DNA of 64,000 nt. Source: Branchinecta lynchi (taxonomy: Eukaryota; Arthropoda; Branchiopoda; Anostraca; Branchinectidae). Numbering within the stretch: the first letter of the stretch is position 1; every line of letters begins with the position of its first letter. A program made the position numbers and the translations under genes. The notes below the pieces were generated by a model. The model was not told the origin of the DNA, searched no databases, and saw only the letters and a list, made by a program, of their open reading frames with translations. Below, in pieces: positions 1 to 12,929 of the stretch. The stretch spans positions 19,625,689 through 19,689,688 of the forward strand of contig JAKZAP010000013.1 of assembly GCA_023053575.1 (NCBI GenBank), in the 5' to 3' direction.

Positions 1-806
1 AGTCATGCACAAATCCTCAATTTTTGGGCATGGTGCCCCAACGTCTGGGCATGCCCGAACGTATGGGCATGGTACCCTACGTTGGAGCACCATGCTCTGG
101 AGCATGGGCATGGTACCCCTGTGAAATTTGGATAAACTGAGACTGGTTACATACCTAAATAGGGCCTTCTCCCTGTCCTATATCAAAAGATACCTGATTT
201 TACTTTCTATCCAACCTCATTTTCCAATTTACAAAATGTTAGAGCACTTCCAAGATACATAGAGTTTTTTGCAGGCCACTTCTCTTCTAGTGGGCTTATC
301 CTATCCTTTTTCAGAAAATTGCTGCTAGGTAGCATTGATGAGGCAAGCTTTTCAATCTGTTCACTGGAGCAAATATTTCCTTTAGATTGTTTGCCTTTTA
401 TTGTATTTATTTTGAGTTATTTTTTTTTACCTGTTTTTACTCTGACTTTTTGACAACATGGAAAAGGATTGAGTAACCTAGTGGCAACTACCTGTAAAAG
501 GATAGGGTAAACCCACTGGGAAAGAAGTGGCCTCCACAAAACTCTCTGTATCTTGAAAGTGGTCTAACATTTTGGAAATTGGAAAATGAGGTTGGATAGA
601 CAGTGAAATCAGGTATCTTTTGATCTAGGACAGGAAGAAGACCCTATTTAGGTATGTAGCCAGTGTCAGTTTAACCAAATTTCACAGGGGTACCATGCCC
701 ATACTCCGAGGCATGGTGCTGTAACGTATGGGCACCATGCCCATACGTCCAGGCATGCACAAACGTTGGGGCACCATGCCCAAGAATTGAGGATTTGTGT
801 ATGACT
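1..806. mobile_element. Foldback (long inverted repeat) element, left edge of window
   Basis: The two arms, about 1-325 and 487-806, are near-perfect inverted copies. The outer ends are AGTCATGCACAAATCCTC and its complement ending TGTATGACT. The outer 120 bp of each arm contain several small GGCACCATGCCC-type palindromes. No ORF is present. The element starts at base 1, so its left end may be cut off. A diverged relative with the same palindromes lies at 21180-21550. Confidence 0.8.
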
Positions 807-3280
807 GGGAGCACCCCAGGAAAAACAGAATAACATTCGGAAAATTTAGCCTAAATTTGCAGCGGGCGAAAATTTTTCAAGCTGTTGATTGCCATCAGTT
901 ATAACAAACTACTGTGGGGGCTTCACTCGTAGCAAGTTCCTATTATTATGGATGACCTATAAACCTTTGCCTTGTAAGAATTGTTGTTACTTTTTCTTGC
1001 AATTCACACAGTTTTGCGCATTTGTTTGGCCCTGTTGTTTCTTGTCTATAGTTTCTAACCAGTATAACTATCCAGGTTAGCAAAATATCTGCCAGTCTTA
1101 TATTTGAGATACTTTTTCAACATGCCAAAACCCTTGCATCCCAGTCCTGTACAGTGACTTTTGTCCCTCTAGATTTCCATGAAACGAGACCTCTGCCTAG
1201 AGTCATAAGAACATTCAGACAAAATAATCTAGAAAAACACAAGAAGTAGGCACTGCAGGATTCAGGAAGTATGATTGTGGAAATGCATGCAGTGCTGTAT
1301 TATTCATGGGCCTTCCTTCAGTGTCAACTTGATTTGCTAGACTAGTGAGGTATTTACGTTTCCTGAAGGAGGACATCATATACCAAACAAAAGTCAGATG
1401 TTCAAGGCCATTGCAGCCTCTCTAAAATTCTTTCAATGGTTCAAGTAGCTCATGTTTTAGTATAGTTTGTTTCGGAATTGACTGAAATAGCTTTGACTGT
1501 CAATGGCTCTTTTTCTGTGAACTGTATGTAAGCATCGGCAGACATCGGCTCTCTGGCACCAGGCTATGGAGCCGTTTTTGCTTTTCTTCCATCTAGATTG
1601 TCTTTGAAGCAAAGAGTTTGCTAAAAAAAACTCCTTGCCTGAAACTGAATTAGCAAACAGTTCACTTTCCAAAGCAGGAGAACTTTTAGTTGTGGGATAA
1701 TACTCTATATGACTAAGTTCAGAACACGCCAGTGATTCTCAGGAAGAAGGAGTAAACGTGTCCGTAACGACTCAAACTCAACGACTCAAATCCTGGGTCA
1801 GCGCAGCTTTGGCACCGTTTCTTCATTTCTCCCGCAGGTACCCAGAGATTCTGAATCGGCATGGAGAGATAGTCATCAAGAGTATAAAGAAGGTTGGAGA
1901 TCCTCCAGCCCAAGCTGACTCATCTTGTACGGTGCAAACCGATAAGTCAGCTACATTTTCATAAGAGCGATACTTCGGTCCTTCTTGGCAAGAGTCCTTT
2001 TCAGGCTCAAGCCTCTCAAGCTGGCAAATGAATTTGTGGAAAAAGAGTTAAGTATTCTTCCTTAAATATCTGATTTTCAGAGACGAAATTCACAAAATCA
2101 TATATCTAAGGAAGAAACTTTAATTGTTTTTCCACAAATTATTTCACAATTAACCTAACACTTGAGAATACCATTGTTTCTTCTGATGAGTGCTATGTTT
2201 GCCCAACTTGATCTCCTTTCCAGGGCACAGTCATTAATCAAGAACGTAACTGCCTCGGCCATTATGATCGGATATTCGAAGATGGATTCCGAAGTGTTAG
2301 ATGCAGTTGTCGATAATGGAAGTCAGGGTGGGAAATCAGCTATTAAAGGTCCGCAAGAAGGAAAAGTCAAAGCCCATGCAGTGATCATTCGTTCCCAAAG
2401 ACAACAGGAGCAGCTGACAGTACTCAAGCTACAGTTTTGAACAGTATTCAGCACTTCCGGAAATATGAAGTCAAGGGATGATAGCCAAACTTTGTAAAAA
2501 GTATATTAATTCACAATCAGTACATGGAGCGTGTATGCAAATGATATATTCCTCAGCTTCTGGGGATCTGTAGTAGTGAGGAAGCCGGAATTTCGAGGTA
2601 GAAAAGCTGCATCACCGGACTGAAATTTCCTGTTTATTCCCACCTTTCAGATAAACCACTTCTTGTCTCTGAAGTTCAGTTGAACAATCACAGTCCTAAG
2701 AAGTCATTGAAACTACAGTTCAGAAGTAGTGTGCTTGAGCCAGTTCTTGGCCCTGCTGACCTGTAAGTTTTCAGAAGCTCTGATCTTGGATTTGAATGTG
2801 AAACCATGAACAAGCATGGTTCTGAGATGGGCTTCCACTTCCAGTCATGGAGATGCTACGAAGTGCTGCTTACCTGACATTTCCTTTTAAGATGAACCAA
2901 AACTACCATACAAACTATGTTTGGAGACTTGAACCTTAACCATAACCATATGGCAAGGCTATTGTCACATGGAAACAAACTATCATACTTGCTGTGCTTG
3001 AACCTTAGCCCTAACCAGTATACAAGGCTATTGGTGGATGACTTAAATGGGAGAGAAAATCAGTCGTCCATGTCAAAGTCAAGCTTCCCAGAACCAGGTT
3101 TTTGTGCTAAAGTCATTATTTCAAAAATAAAGAAAAGACCAGGATTTAGAAAAGACCAGGATAAAGAAAAGACCTTCCCAAAAGACCAGGATCCTAAGAA
3201 TTTCCAGAAACCGGATGGAGGGACTTCCCGGCAGCAGCAGCTACTGTATGACTAATCATTACTAGCCATGATCACATAAA
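807..3280. other. Gene-free stretch
   Basis: I see no supported gene. Open frames here are short and without recognisable domains. A diverged copy of the hammerhead-like repeat (GATAAGTCAGCTAC, then GCGATACTTCGG) lies at 1941-2010. The 5'-proximal 900-1700 region holds nothing I can name. Confidence 0.5.
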
Positions 3281-3283
3281 GTG

Positions 3284-3480
3284 AGCGCCGCAGGCGAGAT
3301 TTTTTTAAGTTCGTTTTTTCCTGCCAAATTCAGCTATTTCCACGCAGGTTCTAGCTTTTAGGGTTTCGAAAAATCCCGAGCCCTAAAATTGGTTTAAAAC
3401 GTAGCTAAATGACGCGCATTTCCGGAAAATAGTGAACATTATGAGAAGCGCCGCAGGCAGAATTTTCGAGAAATTTCTGA
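3284..3480. repeat. Two GCGCCGCAGGC direct repeats
   Basis: The string GCGCCGCAGGC followed by an A/T-rich tract occurs near 3285 and 3447, about 162 bp apart. A 10-nt C run follows at about 3627. I cannot assign a family. Confidence 0.5.
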
Positions 3481-3935
3481 TAAGAGCTTGTTTTTAGGAT
3501 GCAAATAAAAGTAAGGACTATCGATGAAATCATACATCAGTCCTTTTGTTTGCGACCAGTTCTTCACTCGACCTCTTCATTTTCGTGGTAACTACCGAAT
3601 CCTGGCAATTATACCGAATGTTGCACCCCCCCCCCCTTTCGCAACGCCCCTGCCTCTGAGCCATATCCTTTCCTTTGAAACTTCCTGTGGATCTTACTTT
3701 TGAGCAACTGTTGTTCACATTCACATTGTTTATTGAGTAGACTAATACCAACAAGAGTGCGATAGCAAATATAGCACTTTCAATGGTAGCGAGCATGTAC
3801 TGCAGCGAAGAATCACACTTGTTCCGGACTAACAAATAGAACAATAAGGAGGACCTCACCAACCACCAAGTCGGCTACATTTGTTCCCATCTCAAAAATC
3901 AGATTTTTCGTTCTAAGCTGTATTTTTTTTTGAAT

Positions 3936-4267
3936 TCTCGGCGACACTTTTTTCACTTGTATGTTATTTTCAAAAGAATCTCGGCGACATTTCATGTATT
4001 CTCGGCGACATTACGCGAAATCTCGGCGACATTTTTAGCAATCTCGGCGACACTTTTGTCCATCTCGGGAACTAGATTTTTGGTTTCGAACGCATATCTG
4101 TATTTCTCGGCGACACGCTTTTCAGTGAAAATCTCGGCTACAAAGTTGTCGTTCTCGGCAACAAACAGTGCAGTCTCGGATACACACAAAAAATCTCGGC
4201 GACAAAAACAGCATTCTCGGCTACATTTCATGAATTCTCGGCGACATTTCAAGTATTCTCGGCAACG
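3936..4267. repeat. 21-bp periodic array with constant core and variable spacers
   Basis: Fourteen copies of a core TCTCGG(C)GACA begin at 3936, 3979, 4000, 4021, 4042, 4063, 4105, 4132, 4153, 4174, 4194, 4215, 4236 and 4257. The spacing is 21 bp, or a near multiple where one unit is lost. The ~10 bp between cores differ in almost every unit. Neither strand has a stop in the array in one frame: plus reads as ISAT-type heptads, minus as VAEI-type heptads. The core is far shorter than a CRISPR repeat and there are no cas genes; this is a degenerate minisatellite of unusual form. Confidence 0.9.
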
Positions 4268-4371
4268 TTTTTAACAATTTTGACCCAAAATGCATGCCAT
4301 ACCTCCATTCAGCCGAGTTGGGAGATTCCTGGCCAGCGGCTTGCATTCGAGACGACTCGCCACGTTTCTAC

Positions 4372-4460
4372 TACTACTACTACTACTGCTAATAATAATA
4401 ATAATTTATTTCTTACCCAAAAATTCAAGACGAAAAACAAGTGGAGTACAATAAAGAAAA
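4372..4460 (-). mobile_element. LINE-type 3' tail with simple repeats
   Basis: A (CTA)n then (TAA)n tract (4372-4405) precedes AATTTATTTCTTACCC. This resembles the minus-strand 3' ends of other retroposon copies in the window. No ORF2 remnant is visible beside it. Confidence 0.4.
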
Positions 4461-5733
4461 AGAAAGGAAGAAAATACTGGCATAGATTAGAAAATATTGG
4501 CATAGAATAGAAAAGATTGGCATAGAAATATTAACGTTTGAACAGAATTCAGTGTTCCTGATATATTTAAACACACATAAGAGCGACACCATCGGTTTGT
4601 TGTTCATGTGATACTCCCCGCAGTCTTTGTGCAAAATATCACGGTTTGTTTGTCACTGGAGTGTATTGTGTACATGCATTACCATTAGACCCTTTTTCTA
4701 CTCTCATCTTTTTTTAACTACATCATAATAATATTCTCGCATTTTTGACAGCGCCAAACGAAAAAGTCAGCTGTCAGTGTAATATGTCGGCCATCAGTCA
4801 GCTTACTTTCTCGGAACATTACCCTTGCGGAAATGTTTTTGTCATCAGTATTAGTACGCGTAGATACATTTTTCTTTTGTTTCCTTTTATACTCTATTCA
4901 AGACATTCTTTTGTTTATATAACTGGAAATAAATTTCCAGTCCATTAAAGCTATCTGTTTCAGCTATATCGGCTTTTTGTGAGAATAGCGTTGAGGTCTC
5001 AGAATGGAAGTGGGTGTCCACCGTGTTCCACCACCACCTTCTTCCACCGCCACCCAGGAATTCTCCCATCATCAAGAGGATTAGGTGGGTCAGACGAAAG
5101 TGTTAAATATTTTGGTAGGCCTACCGCCACCGTATATTTTCCGTCAACTCGTAATTCCAGATCTAAATCCTTAAATGCTAAGAGGCTGTTTACCGACACC
5201 AACGCTAACTCTGCGTTAATCCTAACTAATCCGAAGACTGAGCTTAATGTTTCAAAGAAATATGTATTTTATGTCCAATTAAAACTGTACAACTTGAACA
5301 ACTCGAGACCCCAAACTATTCTTTACCGAAGATTTTTGCAACAGGAGTTGTCACTTCTTCAAGAATTCGTTTCCGAATCGTAGTCTTGTCTGGAGAATCT
5401 GGTTATGGACGCAGTCAGGCCCGTACCCTTCACGGGGCTTAGTAACGCCGCACTCTCCGTTCCCACGTAAAACGGCCCTAGCCTTACAGATTTTTTTCAA
5501 GCAAACATAGTAAATGTTGTCATTCTTCCTGTCGTCCACCATCAACAATGTAAATATCATTTTCTTTCAAACTCTTCGTTTAGTTGGGGCTCTGCAGATA
5601 TAGTTGCTCTTATAAATACTTTTAGACCAGTTGGTGACTGATAATCCCTTAATCGCCGTGATACTTAATCCGGTTGGCACTCGACACCCCATTAGAATAC
5701 TGGGTCTGACAAGATTTGACCTACCCTCTAGAC
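4461..5733. other. Gene-free stretch
   Basis: Unique-looking A/T-rich sequence. Short frames at 4979-5383 lack any domain or splice context that I can support. Confidence 0.4.
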
Positions 5734-6345
5734 CAGTGGTTTCAAACCTTTTCTGTATCGCGTACCCTTTTTGAAAAATCTATTCTACTATTATTACTTA
5801 CTATTCTACTACTATTCTACTAAGATCTGTCAAGATCAGATCGCCAAATAGCGTCATTTATTGTCATAAATGGTAAGGGACTAATGTGTAAAATTACATA
5901 CACATAAATTGGATCCTTGAGGCTGCAAGCTTGTCAATTTCATTCTCGTTCGTAAACTGGTCAAGGGTCAGAAAGACACTTACGGCTGTTTCTTTGAAAC
6001 TTCGTACGCCAAAAATTTAATCTCTTGGCGAAAGCAGACATTTTCGAACTGAGATATTTGGGACCTTCACACAGGCCCGTACCCAGGAATTTATTTCGGG
6101 TTGCCTTTCGGGGGAAGAGGGGGGTGGGGTTGCCTGCTGGTCGGACAAAAAAGTACAAAAACACATAGATCAGAGGGAAAAGCCTATACAAATCGTTCTT
6201 TTTGTAAGTTTTTTTTTTTTTTTTTTTTTTGGGGGGGGGGGGTCAACCCGCTACACCCCCTGGATACGGCCTTGCCTTCACGCATCCCTTACGAGGGTCT
6301 CGCGTACTCCTTTGGGTTACGCGTACCCCCGGTTGGGAACCACTG
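5734..6345. mobile_element. Non-autonomous hAT-type element with 8-bp target duplication
   Basis: The ends CAGTGGTTTCAAACC and GGTTGGGAACCACTG are inverted and typical of hAT transposons. Flanks CTCTAGAC (5726-5733) and CTGTAGAC (6346-6353) form an 8-bp target duplication with one mismatch. The interior has no transposase frame. It includes a T run of about 22 followed by 12 G (6208-6242). Confidence 0.8.
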
Positions 6346-6383
6346 CTGTAGACGAACTAATCCTCTGGAAACGTGCGATTTCC

Positions 6384-6516
6384 TGGGTGGCGGTCAACAC
6401 CCTTTCTGCATTTAAAAAATAAAATCTGAAACTACCTGCACAGGCTACCTGCGCCAGAATGAAAAGGTGGCGGTAAATACTACGGTGGCGGTAAATATCA
6501 CGGTGGCGGTGAAAAG
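6384..6516. repeat. Short GGTGGCGGT tandem motif
   Basis: GGTGGCGGTAAATA-like units recur near 6463, 6481 and 6499 at about 18-bp spacing, with a looser copy near 6387. The run is short and non-coding as far as I can see. Confidence 0.6.
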
Positions 6517-7017
6517 CTGCTGCGGCAAAATGCACTAGCAAGCACTTAAATTTCGTGTACACTTGAAGGCTTAAATTGGTAAGTTGAAACCATTTTTTGG
6601 GGGGATTTCGGCTTAATGAACACCATTATACAAAATATGAAAAATTAAGACAAGAACAAAAACTTGAAGTTTAACTGAATAGTCAACTTATTTTTGCATA
6701 ACTTAACTTAAGTACACCGCATTATTTGAACTATGTTAAGGTAAATTTTTACTTTTCACTATTTTGTCTAATACTTCTTAGCCGTCCTAAGCAGTCCTCA
6801 CTGTCCGCCCTCACAGCGTAAAGTTCTACTCTGACGCGGAAAATTTGAATCAAACGGCTTTTCAGCAGCCAGTAATCAGCTCGCGGAAGATAGCTCACTA
6901 TGCACTATATAATAAGTGTTCACTATGAGCACTTATTTTCTGTAAACATTTTCGTCAAGTATTCAACATAGGTAAAGGCACTTAGAGGTACCACAAATCC
7001 GACAGGGAATTTCCACT

Positions 7018-7360
7018 ATATTTTAATTTAATTTATTAAAGCCAACAAAGGGCCATACAACAGTATTCATTATCGCACTTAACTAACAAAACTGACCTTC
7101 AAAATTACATACAATAAGATAACTTCTTTTTACCCTTCTAGTATTCGCCAAATTACCTCCGATCTAAACTTCCAGTATACGCTTAAAATATTTACATACC
7201 GACCGAATTACCTGACGATTCGTCGACTTCATAATACCAGGAAATAGTATGGGAACCCCACCAAAAAAACTATCTCTAATTTCCTTCACCCCCGGACGAT
7301 CTGTCAGCAGATGGCATAAACTCTCTTCTACCTCACCAAAAATCGGCAAGCACACTCAGC
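7018..7360 (-). mobile_element. LINE 3' fragment with ORF2 C-terminal remnant
   Basis: On the minus strand, 7355-7164 encodes CLPIFGEVEESLCHLL then IRDSFFG. This resembles the zinc-knuckle-like C-terminal region of many non-LTR retrotransposon polymerases (C..FG..EE...HLL....R..FFG). It is followed by a 3' UTR ending in A/T-rich AAATTAAATTAAAAT. A related 3' UTR (GGCCATACAACAG) recurs at 62640-62830. The element is 5'-truncated and dead. Confidence 0.6.
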
Positions 7361-8736
7361 CACTGGCAAAAACCTATTCTTTTCAAAAACCTTTTTCCTA
7401 TTTCGTAATGGTCCTACTTCGTAAATCGGTTATTCGTGAATAGCGGAGCAACGAAGTAACGCATTTTCGTCGGGTCTTCAAGCCTCTTTGACTGAATAAG
7501 TGATGGGTAGTTAGGTATTGTCCCATCTTAGCCCTCTTGGGTTCAACTTTAAACCTCACCTATTGTTAAAATCGACGAACAAGTGAACTTATTTCTCCCA
7601 AAGCCAGAGGGGTTATGGCAGGAAAAACTAAATTTAATAATAAAATACTCACAATTTCTCATCATAATATTGTCAACATCAAAAAGAAATTAGTCAATTA
7701 CAAAGCGTCACGTAATTAATCTCAGGAACATGAAGTACTTGACATTTGTATACACGTAACCGGTATGTCACGACATTGTGAACGGTACAGATTGAGGATT
7801 GGCATCCAATCTGCATGTTCCTCTTGGTACGACTTTAAAATCGTTATTTAGACAGATAGTGTCATTTTGCAGCCAAAAGCTCTCGCATTGGACCGGAACT
7901 ATGTATTTTCGTATTGTCGCTACCGAATCTCATATGCAAATGGACAAAATCCACAAAATCCAAAAAAAAATCACAGTTCATTAAGCGAAAAAATACTGTG
8001 GTCTGTCTCGTAAAACCGTCCGCGAAATGACGCAAACTGTCACCACTCGTGACACTTATTATCTCCGAGTCCGACCAGTTGATTATAGTCAACAGAGAAT
8101 AAAAGTCGCTTGTAAGTCGCAAATTTTCGAAAACAAGGCACGCTGGTCAGTTGAGAGGTTTTTCGCCTTTTTCGTTTGTAACCGGACCGATGGGTTTTGC
8201 ACTCAAATGCCAGTGTACCGATAGAACTGCGCTGTCGAAAGATTGAAAACAGATAATACATGTGCGTGCATTCTTGTATTAAATGTTACGGAAATATTAA
8301 GTATTGTATTTCGAGACAAAACTTCTGTTGTAATTGAAAACCTCTGTCTCAAATAAACATTTAAAAGGGTCATAACATATTTTGTAATAACATTTTACAA
8401 AAGGACGCTCAAAGATGTGTTATCTGTTATCAGACTTCCATAGTATAGGGGTACATTTTTCTGTAGAAAATAATGGCCTGGCATTTTTTTCCAGAGACGC
8501 AAGCATATGAAGCAAGCACCCATCCTGCACCCGAACATTACTATCAAAGATAAATCTTAAGATAGGATTTATTCGCTTTTTTCATCTATAATTGCTGTCT
8601 TTCTGTTATCCGTCTCACCCACGGGCTCTTTTTTCAGGGGGGGGGGGTCTCGCTTGGTGTCGGCGGTTGTGTGTTTGGGTCGATTTTCATATGTTGAATT
8701 TTTTTATGGACGGATTTGAACTATCTGAATTAGTTT
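7361..8736. other. Gene-free stretch
   Basis: No recognisable genes. The TATTTTCGTATTGTCG and TTGTAACCGGACCG regions look unique. A G run sits at about 8637-8647, just before the satellite element. Confidence 0.4.
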
Positions 8737-9454
8737 TTGGGATCACAAAAGGCAAGTGACGGGATACCTACGACTTCATAAAAGTTGTCCGTCTGTCCGT
8801 TCGTCCGTCTGTTAGCACGATAGCTCTCTGAGGAGTTCAGATTTTTTTTTAAGCTTACCATAAGGATTTTGTGGGTGAAGTTCGAAGATGTGCTCTGTAG
8901 CTGTACATTTGGGGTTGGGAGAGGGGTTTCAAATTAAGGGGCAACATATTTTAGAGCAAATGAGACAGTCGATTTACAGGTAAGGAGACATGCTGTTTTC
9001 AAATAGGTAAATTATTTTTTCACCGGACAAGTAGTTCGCCCAGAATCTAGCAAAGACCGGAGAATTTGTAAAATGTAAAAGTTGTATTTGAATCTGATTA
9101 GATGTTCTATATAGGGGGTAAGGACACATGCTGAATCTGTATAAGACAATAATTTTCTCCGCTTAGTCTGAGGTTCGGTTATATGTTGGGTATAGGGGTA
9201 AGAAGTCGTACTGAATTCGACTTTGAGCTGTAGACAAGTAGTTCGCTGGGGATCCGGCCGAAACCGAAAATTTGGCAGAAATAAGGCAGGGAATTTTGAT
9301 CAGTTTCGATAAAGTACATACGACGTAAGATATAGGGAATGCTGAATTCATATCTGGACTTGGTCTTCTCAGGCGATTACCACTGGCATTGGTCTGTGAA
9401 AGTCTGGATGAAATATCAAATTTTTGGGATCCCATCGAAACCTTTGGTCTTGTT
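8737..9454 (+). mobile_element. GGGATCCC-ended satellite element, copy 1 (family X)
   Basis: The copy runs from TTTTTGGGATCACAAAAG through ACGGGATACCTACGACTTC, a GTCCGTCTGTCCGT tract and diverged ~137-bp monomers, to TTTTTGGGATCCCATCGAAACC and TTTGGTCTTGTT. The monomers carry GACAAGTAGTTCGCC and CCGAAAC. No ORF is present. Confidence 0.7.
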
Positions 9455-10781
9455 CTCCCGTTGAATCCCTGAACAGTCTTGGGCTTAAAATGCTACGTAA
9501 TTCTTCCTTATACTATTTGAGTGACAATAATAAACCTTGACAAAACGAAGTTCACTTTTCGCAGCGCCCTCCCCCCATGACAGGCCAGTGTTTTAGTAGT
9601 GTTTTAGTAGTTGCCCATATGGGAGTTTTCAAGCTCTCAATCTCTTTCCAAGTCCGATTTGCGCGGCTTTCCACTTCAAATTTTATATCTTCGCTTCCTT
9701 TTTTCATAGGACCAGTTCGACCGGGAACCGAAATTCCAAGGCTTCTGCAACCATCACAGGATGCGACACGGTATATCATGACTATGGTCCATTTCCTTCA
9801 GAAATCTTAGACCTCCAAGACGATGTAAACAATTACTCGAAGGAAATGACTGAAGCTTCCCTCTTTACAATTTTGAAATTATGAATTTCACGTTCTCAGA
9901 TCTCCGACTCAGACCGAGACGAATCGATATCTTGCATGCGTTCCGCCGCTGATTAGATAGCTAATGTCGTGCCTCCCTCAGTGGCTTATACTCAGATTTC
10001 ATAACGTAGAAAATAAGCAGTTTCGGAACCTTGTAAAACAATGGATTTTCGTATTTTTGAATGGGTTAAATTCTAATGAGGAAAATGGATACTGGTCGAG
10101 ATGTGAAGGATTACTGTTAAAGCACAAGTCTTACTAGAAGTGATCTTCACACGGTGATACGGCTCAGGAACAGTCAGACAGTGCTTGTTGACTGTACCCA
10201 ACCTTCCGCTCTCCGACAAGCGGGTGGACGCAAACTATTTGAAAACTAAACGCGCGATGGTTAAAAAGTGCAAAAACAAGCAAAAGCAAAGAAGATAGAC
10301 CTGATCTGTTTTTCTTTTTTTTCCAATTTTCTCGTTTAACCTATTTAGAGCTTGCCCATAGGAGTGCTCCAGACCGGGCCAGGAGATGCTACGACGCTCG
10401 TACCGAGTCCCGTCTAGTCGCTACTTCGATGGGAGTTATCTACACACTACAAATGCTTGCGATTTACACCTATCAATTTTTTCAAACCGGTATGCTCATT
10501 CGAAAATCTTTGGTCTCCGTTTACCCAGTTTTTGTGACCCTGCTATTCTATATCTTTCTGGGACTTTCAGTTTACTAAAAAGATGTGATATAAGTTTACA
10601 TCTCATTTGGTACTACATGATCAAGTATCATTCTTTTAGTGACTTATACTCGGATTTCACAACTTACCAGGATAAGCAGTTTCAGAAGCTTGTAAAAGAA
10701 GATCTGGATATTTTTAGATTTTCAACATTAAAAAATGTTTAGTCCTCCTTTATTTTTTTTATTTTTTTTACCACAGCCTAC
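9455..10781. other. Gene-free stretch
   Basis: No supported gene. The ORF at 10386-10742 has no recognisable domain and no splice context. A related SCRT-like GACTTATACTCGGATTTCA string occurs twice (near 9985 and 10643), pointing to an old duplication. Confidence 0.4.
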
Positions 10782-11139
10782 TACACTGTCAGAATTTTCA
10801 TAAGAGATAACACGAGGATGCGCGGTTTAAACAGATAATGCGTAACAGATAACGCTTCGGATGTTATCTGTTGTTTTGAAAACCTTATGCATGAAATGTT
10901 ATGCATAACAAGCTTTGTTAGGAAGAGCCAAAATAGCATCTATTGACTTCATTCCTAACGTCACGATGTCGGAAAACTCAGCAGCTACTTTTTGGCAGTT
11001 TTTCGGTTCTTCCTGATGGTAACGCTTATTATGCAGAACATTCTGAAACATAACAGATGACATAAGTGTTATCTGTTACGCATTATCTGTTGAAAGCGCG
11101 CATCCTCGTGTTATCTGTTATGAAACTTCTGACAGTGTA
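10782..11139. mobile_element. MITE with TACACTGTCAGAA ends
   Basis: Inverted ends TACACTGTCAGAA...TTCTGACAGTGTA continue about 45 bp inward to ACACGAGGATGCGCG. The interior repeats AACAGATAAC and GTTATCTGTT. There is no ORF. The terminal TA may be the target duplication, which would suggest a Tc1/mariner-type mobiliser. Confidence 0.75.
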
Positions 11140-12929
11140 TTCTCTATCTTTACGAGACTTTTATTTGTATGATAAAGTTGTGCCCATTTGCACATATCCG
11201 GGTTTCAGTCCCGAATAACCAGTATAAAAAGGTAAAAGTAACAGATTGGGAAATTTATAAAAATCGTTCAATCGGTTTACGAACCATCAAAGAAGCGAAA
11301 CTACTACCCTGTTTTGCTGTTAGTAGTTACTCGGGCGGGATTTGAACCGCGAAGATTTATTTTGGTTTTCGCTTGAGACCATCTTGAATTGTTTAAACAC
11401 AACAAACAAAGTCTGAACCTTATTTTTTCTAAACTTGCTTCAGATTTTGGACTTGATTTAGCACAGAAAAGATTTTAAAAATCTTTAACAGATACACAGG
11501 CTTTTAGTATATGTCGGGATGGACTGTGCCAGCGTTGGGTACAGACCATCTTGAATCACAAGGCAATTTTTTTTATGGCACCTGCCCTTCGGCCAAGTGC
11601 CACATAGCGATCACAATTTCTGTCCGTCCGTCGGTCTGTCGGTCGGTCCGGGTTTTGCTAGTTTGGGCATTTCCACATAAGCTAGGACGATGAAACTTGG
11701 CAGGCGTATCAGGGTCCGCAAAAGATTAAGTTGGAACTAGTCACTTCCCCAGTCCGAGCATCGTGGGGGAGTGGAGGGAAGGGGAATCCGGAATGTTGAG
11801 ATAATTCTAACGTTTGAAGGAGTGATCGGATCTTGTAATGAAACTTTATACTTGGAATGACCTCGTGTCTCAGACAACCCACTTCAAATCCAAACCGGAT
11901 CCGGTATGTTTGGGGGGAGCCGGAAATCTTGGGAAACGCTTAGAGCAGACGGAACGGGATGAAACTTGGTGAGAAGAACAAGTACCAGCCCTAGATACAT
12001 CTTTGACATAACCGGACATGATTTGGGCGCTGTGGGGGGGGGGGGTTTGGTGATCCAGCGAGTTCGGTAATTCCTGATGTATTAGGATGATGAAACTCGG
12101 CAGGAATACGAGGGATCCGAAGAGACCGACTTGAGAATAGTCGTTTGCCGAACATCGTGGGAGGAGTGGAGGGATGGGGAATCCGGAATTTAGTGGCATT
12201 TATAAATTTTGAACGGGCGATCGGATTTGAATGAAACTTGGCAAGTAGAGAACGCTATTGTCTCAGACGTTCCAAGTCAAGTCTGGACCGGATCCGATAC
12301 TGGGGGTGTAAGGCGGCACCGGATATTTTATGAAACGCTTAGCGTTTAGTGATCGGGATGGAATTTGGTGGGAAGAACAAGCATAAGCATTAGATACGTT
12401 CTTGACAGAACCAGTTCATGTCGGGGCTCTTTGGGGGGAGTTGCAGGGGGTTTTCTGGAATTCCGGTGATCGCGAGATAGGATACTTCCAGATGTGCTAA
12501 GGACGATAAAACTTGGCAGGCATATTAGTGATCCGATCAAATAGACCTAAGGAACCGACACAATTCCCCAGGAAGACTTCCGTTCCAGGATCCGACCATT
12601 TTTCGGAGAGTTGAGGGGGGGGGGGGGCCGAATCCAGAAGTTACTGACTTCCGTAGCTTGCAAAAAAAATGGTCCGATTCAAGTGAAACTTTATGGGCGA
12701 AGAGAACTGATGACCTAGATATGAAAAGCATGTGCGTACGAACCCATGCGGCCATTGTTGGGGGAGTTGAGTTGGTGGTGGGGGGGAGTCTGGACACTTT
12801 TTGACATGCACGAATGGAATGCAACTTTGAGAGTACCAAGTCTATGCGGCCCTAGATTTGTCATTTTGCGTCCGAACCGGATCCGACCAAGTTAGGAGGA
12901 GGATGAAGTGGGAACCAGAAATTCGCAGA

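Noticed and set aside
889..2440. Several 60-90 residue ORFs near the left edge as exons
   Set aside because: No domain, no paired splice sites in phase and no relation to the ELKS tail.
3936..4267. CRISPR array
   Set aside because: The repeated core is only 11 bp and the spacers about 10 bp, far below CRISPR sizes. The context is eukaryotic, with introns and LINEs, and no cas genes are present.
11190..11360. tRNA or SINE with B-box-like GGTTTCAGTCCCG and GCGGTTCAAATCCCGCC
   Set aside because: Isolated B-box-like strings occur on both strands, but no acceptor or anticodon arms can be drawn.
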